The notes under the pieces: generated by a model
The model's database searches: none
What the model was told of the DNA's origin: nothing
Seen by the model: only the letters and a program-made list of their open reading frames with translations
Shown: in pieces, positions 57,001 through 64,000 of the stretch
Layout of the letters: each line of letters starts with the position of its first letter
Numbering within the stretch: position 1 is the stretch's first letter
Assembly: GCA_932521035.1 (NCBI GenBank)
Contig: OW051493.1
Location: 930,001-994,000 of the forward strand
Reading direction: 5' to 3'
DNA length: 64,000 nt
DNA from: Oscheius dolichura
Taxonomy: Eukaryota; Nematoda; Chromadorea; Rhabditida; Rhabditidae
Translations under genes and position numbers: made by a program

Positions 57001-57765
57001 ATTATACTCAAAAAGCCGACGTATGGAGTTACGGAATGCTTCTTTACTACATTTATTATCACAGGTTAGCGCAGTTTTTGTACGGACTTTCTTCGGCTCT
57101 ATTTTACAGTTTACGGGGTTGTAGCTTCCTCAATTCTCAACCGTTTCAAAAAATTCAAGTATTATCTTGTAGAGCAGATCGAGCCGGTTCGGCTGAGCTA
57201 CTTTTCAGCACAATAATCCCTACAGAAACATTTTCTTCTTGTGCAAATTACAATTTTCGGTAGCTTTCAGTCGTTTATCCTCATAGAAATTCTTCTGTAT
57301 GGTTTATTGAACTGAGAGTACCCTTATTAGAACCGCCTCGGTCTGCTCGCCACGTCGATACTTGAATTTTTGAAAACGGTTGAGAAATGAGCAAGCTACA
57401 ATCGCAAGACAATCTATGGGCCGCCTAATTTACAACAGAACCCTTTTTCCTGTTTTAGACAGCCTTTCTACGATACGCCGGAGTTTTCCAAATGGTCGAA
57501 ATACACAGCCGTCAAAAAAATAAGAGGAGAAGACGGCGACCCTCCCCTGCGACCGAGGATGATCGGTTTACCAATTGACGATATCATGAACGTGTAGGTT
57601 ACGGTATATTTTAAAATCCGACCTGAAAAACACTTGAGCAATAATGAGGTTTTTATGTTCAGATGCTTGCAAACAAAACAAGAAGATCGATTACCTATGG
57701 AAGAACTCATCCGGGCACTCTATTGCCCTGACGGTGTTAAAGTTTATCCCGTTTATGATGCCTAA
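54087..57765 (+). CDS. Protein kinase, first of three tandem paralogues (K1)
   Basis: Ten exons: 54087-54135, 54179-54217, 54929-55253, 55294-55390, 56193-56307, 56347-56518, 56559-56645, 56954-57064, 57459-57593, 57663-57765 (1233 nt, 410 aa), phases consistent. About 115 residues of Ser/Thr/Gln-rich leader precede the kinase domain: Gly-rich loop LGSGGYGQ, TAVLK with the ATP-binding Lys, NHHPNIVALYGYVYE, hinge MEYMHGG, HRDIKPDN with the Asn codon split by an intron, SDFGLAR, NAPEV, ADVWSYGMLLYYIY, and CLQTKQEDRLPMEEL. All catalytic residues are present, so activity is expected. WSYG and the C-terminal helix look TKL-like or STE-like; substrate unknown. Introns carry SINE heads, two family E elements and a diverged family D copy. 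Confidence 0.88.
54250..54528 (+). repeat. Two degraded tRNA-derived SINE heads in a K1 intron
   Basis: 54250-54300 has CATGGCGCAGTGCGAAGTAG and GAGAGGTCGTGG but a broken box B. 54488-54528 has GGTGGGTTCGATCGCCGTCA. Confidence 0.55.
54553..54833. repeat. Family E fold-back element in a K1 intron
   Basis: The left arm reads GTAAAAATCCTATTATAACC, then CCTCCGTAAGCGCGCCCTGT; the right arm has GAGCGCGCTTACGGAGGAGG, then GGTTATAATAGGATTTTTAC. About 280 bp and almost entirely palindromic. Confidence 0.85.
55713..55983. repeat. Family E fold-back element in a K1 intron
   Basis: Left TACCGTATTTCCTCTATTAG, then GCATGCGAAGTAAGCGCGC; right GCGCGCTTACTTCGCATGCG, then CTAATAGAGGAAATACGGTA. Near-perfect arms. 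Confidence 0.85.
55985..56140 (+). repeat. Diverged family D repeat in a K1 intron
   Basis: GCTCACTAGAAGTGTCTCGG, GTGCTCTACAAGTAGGTCTTC, TTGACCAAGAAATAAT and AACGGGCGCCCAAAAC follow the order of family D. Confidence 0.6.
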
Positions 57766-58419
57766 AATTCTTTATACCGTAAAACCTCTAATAGAACCCC
57801 CTCCTCCGTAAGCGCGCTCTGTTAAAATGCTCTATCTAACTGTCTTTGAGAGTTAATTACTCTGTTATTTATGGGGTTTCTCCCGTTTTTCCTTCTGTAA
57901 TGCAATATCTAGGGCCTAAAGATCATACCAATACAGGAAAAAATCATTAAAAACGGTTGAATTAGTGTTTTTCACGAGGCAGATAGAGCATTTTAACAGA
58001 GTGCGTTTACGGAGAGGTGGTTCTGTTACAGGTTTTACGGTATTTTGTCTTTCACATATATGTATTTTAAATAAATTTTCTGTAATAATTGAGAAAAAAT
58101 GAATAGTACGCCATAAAGCCACCACTCTTCGCACAAAAACGCGCTCAACTGCAAATTAACCCGGCTCTCTTTAATTTTGCAACACTTATTTCGCTTAGAA
58201 AAGTAAACACCGGTGAGAAAGGGTATGGGCCTGCTGACGCCATTACAACTGATAAGGGGTACCCGCCTCCCCTCTTTCAACATAAAAAGACCCACAACAC
58301 CACGGACACGCCGTTTATTTTGTCCTAAAACTCATTTTTATGCTTGTAGACTCTATTTGAACATTTTATCACTGCAAATTTTCTGTAATTTTTATATATT
58401 TCTAGGAAAACACCAAAAA
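57766..58419. other. Spacer between kinases K1 and K2, with a family E element
   Basis: The left two-fifths is a family E element (57775-58042). The remainder is AT-rich with no gene seen. A TTCTAG acceptor lies at 58400-58405, just before the next start codon. Confidence 0.55.
57775..58042. repeat. Family E fold-back element
   Basis: Left TACCGTAAAACCTCTAATAG then AACCCCCTCCTCCGTAAGCG; right CGTTTACGGAGAGGTGGTTC then ACAGGTTTTACGGTA. It links the TACCGTAAAACC ends of the 515-1074 copy with the GCGCGC arms of the kinase-cluster copies. Confidence 0.85.
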
Positions 58420-61273
58420 ATGGAGACCAATTCCTCGGGAACTTCTACACATAGTGCCGGCGATATGCAAGTAGTGCCGGCGGGGAACATTGCTGTAGAA
58501 CCGGATAATTTCCAAGGAATGAATCAAAATGTATCCGACGAGCGCCTAGTTCTGGGCAAGGTTTCTTGTGTCTCTAAAAGTTAAATTTAGTAGGTGACAG
58601 TGTACCTAGACATCTTTTGGGGAGTCTGACTTATTATCCGGAATCTGTTCAACATGGAGGATTCGGCCAAGTGAGCAAGGTTTTCTCACCGTACATTGGG
58701 TAAGACTTAAAGGAAAAAGGAATTATTGCATTCGATTTTGGAGCGCAGTTACGGAAATTTTTGGTTTTTCATTTAAACTTGTATTTTTCCAGAGCAGCAG
58801 CTTTAAAAACAATAATACAAGACATCAACATAACCGCCAGGCAACGAGAACAATGTGAAAGGGAATTTTTAAACATCTATCATGTAAGAATTTCCTGCGT
58901 TGAGTAGCCGAGCCTTTTTAGCTAAACCATCACCCGAACATCGTCGGTTTATATGGATACGTTTATGCAAATTTAAACGATCTTAATCCCATGGGAATCC
59001 TGATGGAATACATGATTGGAGGAACTTTACAGGATTGTAAGTAGTCGCGCTCTAATGCTAATATTTCAAAAAATTCAGATATTTTGAAGGGGCACAATAT
59101 AACAGAGCGGAGTAAGAACACCTGGGCTAAGCAGATAGCTCTCGGGCTAAATTTTATTCACGGGCAGAATATGATGCACCGTGATTTGAAGCCGGATAAG
59201 TTAGTATATAATTTTTTTCTTCAAAAAATAAGGCTACCGTATATTTTTCGCTTCGGGTGCTTTTCGCCAAACGGCGCAGAATAATCGAAATTTTTTTTGC
59301 CGAATTTCGTGGCGCAGAGCGAAGTGGACGGGCGCGCGGTCCGAGAGGTCGTGAGTTCGATCCCCGTCACGGTCAAACATTTTTGCTTTTTTGTTGTACT
59401 GTTTTTACGACAGCCTGAAGGCTGCCACAAGCTATCTGATAATAAATTATCTGCCCTTCTTACAGTATCCTCCTCAGTCAGAGTTGTCTAACCGCGAAAA
59501 TCGCGGATTTCGGGCTGGCTAGAAGACTTTCACCTTCGTCTAATTATACTGTAAAGTAGGCTGATTTTCTCTTAATGTTATTTGATTCTTTTACAGCATC
59601 GGAAACCCGGTATATGCAGCTCCAGAAGTCTATATGGAAGAAGGAATTGGAACGGCAAGATATACCGAGGCAGCAGATGTCTGGAGCTATGCGATGGTAC
59701 TCTATTTCATTTATTATCTCAGGTGATAGAAATACTCTATAATTACTGTATAATTACCAGACATCCTTATAATCCTGAAACATTGAAGAAGAAAATTGCC
59801 CCACTTGTCCGCGTCCGGGTCTGGCAAGGACTGGAAGCTCGTCCAGATATGCTTATGCGACCCGCATTGAATGGATATGAAGTCGATACCATTCTTGAAG
59901 AGTACGTTAATTTGTCTACCGTAAAACCTGTAGTAGAACACAGCTCGCCGCCCAGAACAAATTTTGGACATTGCGTATTTTACGTAATTTTTTTTTCAAT
60001 AGTAAAATTGCTGACCTTGCGACCACACTTTGAGAAGATTGGCTACGCCATTTCCGCTGAAATTTTACCAGAAAGTAATACACGTTAGGCTGAATGAAGC
60101 TGAGTTTTGGCAGTAAGATGATAAATACCAGTATCATGCAAAACAACAAATTATAAATAGTTACCGTTCAGTCATATTACATCTCTGACTACTCAAAAAA
60201 CTCTGATTCATTCAGCTTGGCGTGCATTATCTTCTGGTAAAATTTCAGAAAAACGGTTTAGCCAAACTCCTCAAAGTGTGGTCGCAAGGTCGACATCGAA
60301 AACTGCTGAACAAATGTTCGTTTGACGGGTAGTGTTCTTTCTTCTTTTCAGATATTTGTCTCAAAATCCTGACATAGGTTATATGAAAACTAGGATTACC
60401 CAAAAAACTCATTTAGGAAGATTTTGATGTGTTTTATCAGCTGGTAAAAATTTGGAAAGAACGGTTTAGCCAAACTACTCAAAGTGTGACCGCCAGGTCA
60501 ATATTGAAAATTGTAGAACAAATTTTGAAGTTTTCGTTTGGCGGGCGGTATTCGTTCTTCTTTACAGATATTTTTCTCAGAATCCTGACATAAGGTCGGT
60601 CTAATTTTTACTGCAAACTACGAAGCTCGGAGAGAGGAACATTTTGATATCAAGAATTATGAGAAACTCCCCAGAAAACCTTTTTGAAGTCTAAAAGTGG
60701 ATTTTTTTAAAACAAAATCAGCTCGTTATTCATTGCTCCTCTATTTTAGGACATTTGACTCTTTTCTCCTTTGTTCTGTAGTAATTCGGGGTCGGTAAAG
60801 CTAAATAAACCATCAAAAATACATTAAAATGTATAATAACAAAGTTAGTATTGGGGCGTGCAAACATGCGGACCTTTAAATTGTCCAAGGCGGCGAGCTG
60901 TGAGAATCCCCGAACCCCCTCCTCCGTAAACGCGCCCTGTAAAAATGCTCTATTTGCATGATGCAAAAACAGTATTCCCTCCGTTTTTCATGATTTTTTC
61001 TCCCCCTAGATGCTCAATTACAGAAAGAAAAATAGAAGAATCCCCATAAATAACAGAGTAGTTGGCTCTCAAAGTCAGTTAGATAGAGCATTTTAACAGA
61101 GCGCGCTTACGGAGAGGCGGGTTCTATTACAGTGTTTACGGTATTCCAGAACCAGGTTTTCAAATTTCAGATGTTGGAAAACTGAGCCTACACAACGATG
61201 TACAATGAGAACCGTTGTTCAGTTCTTCCACAGCGCTACAGGAGTTGAAATGTTCCCATCCTTCATGGTCTAA
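58420..61273 (+). CDS. Protein kinase, second tandem paralogue (K2)
   Basis: Exons: 58420-58560 (uncertain), 58591-58699, 58793-58883, 58922-59036, 59079-59199, 59466-59555, 59597-59722, 59761-59901, 61171-61273 (stop TAA). From the second exon on, phases match. Motifs: HGGFGQVSKVFSP loop, AALKTI with the Lys, NHHPNIVGLYGYVY, LMEYMIGG, HRDLKPDN (Asn codon split by an intron, as in K1 and K3), ADFGLARRL, AAPEVYMEEG, ADVWSYAMVLYFIY and a CWKTEPTQRCTM end. The first exon starts 14 nt after a TTCTAG acceptor, but exon 1 ends in phase 0 while exon 2 needs phase 1, and the intron between them would be only 30 nt. So the N-terminal joint is either different from my model or broken. The last intron (1.27 kb) holds direct duplications and a family E element. 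Confidence 0.8.
59300..59378 (+). repeat. tRNA-derived SINE head in a K2 intron
   Basis: TCGTGGCGCAGAGCGAAGTG and GAGGTCGTGAGTTCGATCCC with a paired T-arm (GTGAG...). Same family as 41505-41588. It is inserted in the intron that splits the catalytic-loop Asn codon. Confidence 0.7.
60225..60600 (+). repeat. Direct duplication in the last K2 intron, spacing about 205 bp
   Basis: AACGGTTTAGCCAAACTCCTCAAAGTGTG and the following GTTTGACGGGTAGTGTTCTTTC block near 60255-60345 recur near 60460-60560; both end in CAGATATTT and AATCCTGACATA. Confidence 0.75.
60908..61144. repeat. Family E fold-back element, left terminus eroded
   Basis: CCCCCTCCTCCGTAAACGCG on the left pairs with GCGCGCTTACGGAGAGGCGG on the right, which ends in GTTTACGGTA. 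The extreme left end is missing. Confidence 0.75.
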
Positions 61274-62207
61274 TAATCTGGAGATTTTATTATGTTTTAC
61301 TTATTATTTATAAAGTTTATAAATGTTTCGAAGCAATTTGCAATTGAAACATGAATAAAAAGGCACAATAGCCACGCGCGTTCGCCAAAAAATGCGTTCT
61401 GTCAGGCGGCGTTGACAAATCAACTTGATTGTTCTAAATCTTTTAATTAATGAATTAGTTTTACTAATTGTTACTCGTATTTCCACAGGTTTCATAACAT
61501 TAATCTATTGGAAAACGTAAACAACGGTGAGAAACTACGTTTTCATTGAAAAAATCGTTTCGTTTCCTTGCTCCCGTGATTTTTCGATTGATAAAGATCT
61601 TATCACTTCTGCTCTCTTTCTCTCTCACATTAAACGGCTCATGACGCCACGTAGTACTCTTCCTCTTTATAAAAAGCACTTTGGACCCGTTTTAAAACCA
61701 AGAAAATGCGCTCTAAGGATGTTTTCACCCGGCAAAACACCCAATTTCGAGGCATATTCTCAGCGTGTCGAGTGTTTGTGTTCGTATCGCCGCCATTCCC
61801 TGGCCATTTTCATAAATTCCAAAGCTAGATTGAACAGTTTTTCAAGACAAAACACCATGTTTGAGCTGAAACTCCTCGAGAGAAAATTGAAGAGCCGCAA
61901 ACATTGTCGTGACCTGGATTAGCCTCTGCCCCCTTACGCTCGCTCCCCATTCAAAATTTGTGGGCTACAGTTTTTTTTTGTCGTTTCGGTTGAGATGTGA
62001 CTGGGTTCATTAGAATCGTCTTTTGTGCTCTCCAATTCGGTCTTTCAAATTTTGAAATCGACCAAGAAATGGCCGAGATACGGACACAAACAACCGACAC
62101 TCCAGCCTATGCCGAAAAACGGGTGCGCCCGGTGGTCCTCCCGCGAATATTCGCTCCTAGGAAATCCGAAGTGAATCAAATTCGTGAATAATCTTATGAA
62201 TTTCCAG
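61274..62207. other. Spacer between K2 and K3 with two family D copies
   Basis: A reversed, diverged family D copy lies at about 61750-61870 and a forward copy at 61985-62140, the latter ending about 70 bp before K3. A 131-codon open frame at 61527-61922 overlaps the reversed copy and is not supported as a gene. Confidence 0.5.
61985..62140 (+). repeat. Family D dispersed repeat
   Basis: GGTTGAGATGTGACTGGGTT, TAGAATCGTCTTTTGTGCTC, ATCGACCAAGAAATGGCCGA and GGACACAAACAACCGACACT match the other copies. Confidence 0.85.
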
Positions 62208-64000
62208 GAAAACCTGGAAAAATGGACCCTCGGGAGGTTCAGGAATTAACCGAGTACACGAAGTGCCCATATTGAACAGGGTGGTAGAGAATGACTTCCC
62301 CGGAGCCCGAAATATCCCGAACGCTCAGCAACCCCCAGGTAATTTTCCTATAAAATTCGCTTTGAAAAAATAAATTTAGTAGAAAATACAGTACCCAAAC
62401 ATCTTTTGGGGAGTCTTACCGACTACCATGGAGAGATCCCTAAAATGGGAGGATTCGGCATAGTTGTCAAAGTTTTCTCGCCGTTTCTTGGGTAAAATTT
62501 GTTCATTTTTGCCAAAAAACCCCCCAATTTTTTCAGAACAGCAGCTCTAAAAGTATTGAAAAACATGTGTGTGACTGTCCGGGATAGAGAATTATGGCAA
62601 CGGGAGTTTGAAAACATTTATCGCGTAAGTTTCCATTGCTTGAAAGAAATTGAACCTCCCTTCAGCTCAATCACCATCCAAATATTGTCGGCCTTTATGG
62701 TTATGTATACGACGAGTTGCCTAACACTTCTGACGATCTTCCAGTAGGAATTCTGATGGAATATATGCTTGGCGGCAGTTTGTTTGACTGTAAGTAGGCG
62801 CGCCCGCGTTACGTCCGACAGGCCCAAAAAACTGGCACCCCCGAAATTCGGCGTTTTGCCCATACGCCAATACTACTATTTCAAAAAATGGAAATTTTAG
62901 ATGTGGTGGCACATGGAGATGTCATAACCAAGGAGATTCAGAACACCTGGGCCAAGCAGATCGCTCTCGGGATGAATTTTATCCACGGTCAAGGTTTGAT
63001 GCATCGCGACTTGAAGCCGGACAAGTGAGAAACTTTTACGGGGTTTAAATTATTTCCCCAAATTTACAGTATCCTCCTCAGTCAGACCCGTTATATCGCA
63101 AAAATAGCAGACTTCGGCCTGTCGAAAAGGATTTCCTCGGCTGATGCGAACACGATAAAGTAGGAAAATTCTTATTTTCCTAGATTATTTTGGTTTTTAG
63201 CATTGGAAGTCCTGTCTACACCGCGCCGGAAGTTTATATGGACGCGGGAAAATATTCATTTGAGGCAGATGTCTGGAGCTATGGAATGTTACTGTATTTT
63301 ATTTATTATCTAGGGTGAGTAAAACGCAATCTATTGGTGGATGGCTCGGTCCTCGATTGTCCGATATCGTGCACCCGTAAAGTCTCGGCAAGGCAAGGAT
63401 ATAAAGGCGTCACAGTTTTGTAACAGTTTTTAATAAAGATGATCCTCCTGCCGAGACTTTACGGGTGCAGGGAAGCGGATTATCGATACCCTCAATGGGG
63501 AAACGCCGAATTTCAGGCCCACCCCCGTTTTGGTGGTAGACTGGAGTATCGGGTGTTTGTGTCCGTATCTCGGTCACTTCGTGGTCGATTTCAAAAATTC
63601 AAAGACCTAGTTGGAGAGCACAAAATGACGATTCTAATGAACCCAGTCACATCTAAACCGACCCGACAAAACAATCTGTAGCCTCACAAACTTCGACTGA
63701 GAATGGCTACATAACGCGGCGCGCCCTTTTTACAAGCGTGAACGGTTGTTTGCCCCCTGTAGCTCGGCTATTCATCGGATATTTTCAAAAATTCAAAGAC
63801 CTAGTTGGAGATCATGTCAAGACGATTCTAGTGAACCAAGTTTCATTTCAGTTTCCGCCCAAAAAATAAATCCAGCGGCGTTTTTCCCATCTGCAGGCTA
63901 TGGTAGTCCTTCCTGAATGTAATCTGTTCAAAAAAGCTTCAATTCTTTTCAGCAACCCGTACGATCCCGAAGTCTTGAGAAAAATTGCACCGCTCATACG
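62208..64000 (+). CDS. Protein kinase, third tandem paralogue (K3), cut by the window edge
   Basis: Exons seen: 62208-62338, 62380-62491, 62537-62624, 62666-62789, 62901-63024, 63070-63159, 63201-63314, and 63953 to beyond 64000. Phases match from the first exon. Motifs: MGGFGIVVKVFSP loop, AALKVL, NHHPNIVGLYGYVYDE, LMEYMLGG, HRDLKPDN (split Asn codon), ADFGLSKRIS, TAPEVYMDAG, ADVWSYGMLLYFIY and NPYDPEVL. It is closest to K2. The only ATG aligned with the K2 start (62222) opens a different frame that stops after 17 codons; the frame that joins the kinase domain is open back to the acceptor at 62207 but has no Met. Relative to K2, about 7 nt are missing here. Either an upstream exon supplies the start or the N-terminus is frameshifted. 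Confidence 0.78.
63343..63487. repeat. Family C fold-back element in the last K3 intron
   Basis: GGCTCGGTCCTCGATTGTCC and GTGCACCCGTAAAGTCTCGG on the left; CCGAGACTTTACGGGTGCAG and CGGATTATCGA on the right; a central GGCGTCACAGTTTTGTAACA block. Confidence 0.88.
63545..63865 (-). repeat. Two reversed family D copies in tandem
   Basis: 63545-63690 (GTGTTTGTGTCCGTATCTCG ... AAAGACCTAGTTGGAGAGCA ... GAACCCAGTCACATCTAAAC) and 63745-63865 (TGTAGCTCGGCTATTCATCG ... AAAGACCTAGTTGGAGATCA) are both in the opposite orientation to the copy at 61985. An open frame inside the first is repeat-encoded only. Confidence 0.8.

Noticed and set aside
59150-59200. Kinases K1-K3 lacking the catalytic Asn (apparent KPDK)
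   Set aside because: An intron splits the codon; joining the exons gives AA+T = Asn in each.
61527-61922. 131-codon open frame between K2 and K3
   Set aside because: Its second half is a reversed family D repeat; no homology or splicing supports it.
1-64000. CRISPR arrays, bacterial operons or prophage
   Set aside because: The repeats are diverged, of irregular length and palindromic or tandem, and genes are spliced; this is eukaryotic DNA.

Overview
The window is animal nuclear DNA and most likely comes from a nematode. Genes are split by many short introns of about 40-60 nt plus a few multi-kilobase introns, all GT-AG where resolved. Several start codons sit 7-15 nt after a TTTTCAG or TTTCAG acceptor, as expected for spliced-leader trans-splicing. 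Gene content also fits: an AGO-clade Argonaute, C-type lectin proteins, a local expansion of protein kinases, and a very small Ig-domain protein. I cannot name the species. All gene models below were built by hand from reading frames, splice sites and matching intron phases; no alignment was run.

Layout. 1-3.8 kb: repeat-rich, apparently intergenic. 3.8-23.1 kb (+): one six-exon gene for a probable four-helix membrane protein, with a 9.5-kb first intron full of repeats. 24.8-25.5 kb: endonuclease part of a CR1/Jockey-like LINE, which stops at a terminal-inverted-repeat element (25.5-26.1 kb). 26.1-26.6 kb (-): the N-lobe half of a kinase gene. 27.0-28.4 kb (+): a secreted C-type lectin gene. 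About 28.9 kb (-): a second lectin-like exon. 29.85-30.14 kb: a fragment matching the downstream linker of a LINE. 33.1-48.7 kb (+): an 18-exon Argonaute gene of 1008 residues with a complete DEDH catalytic tetrad. Its 6.2-kb eighth intron holds two antisense genes, a kelch-repeat protein and a protein kinase. 50.2-51.9 kb (+): a 107-residue single Ig-domain protein. 52.4-53.7 kb (+): a REEP/Yop1 (TB2/DP1/HVA22) ER-shaping protein. 54.1-64.0 kb (+): three tandem paralogous kinase genes, the last running off the window.

Non-coding DNA has two striking layers. The first is a set of fold-back (palindromic) repeat families, called A-E here, plus tRNA-derived SINE heads; these lie in introns and between genes. 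The second is that nearly every long intron or spacer is built of degenerate direct duplications about 200-580 bp long. Many of these units carry a short promoter-like module, a TGTTTYA-type core followed 8-13 nt later by ATAA or TATAA. This recalls the upstream motif of nematode 21U/piRNA genes and is the main candidate here for an undescribed system. That role is inference and needs small-RNA data.

The genes do not form a single pathway. The Argonaute is a small-RNA effector; if the intronic modules are transcribed they could supply small RNAs, but the sequence shows no link between the two.
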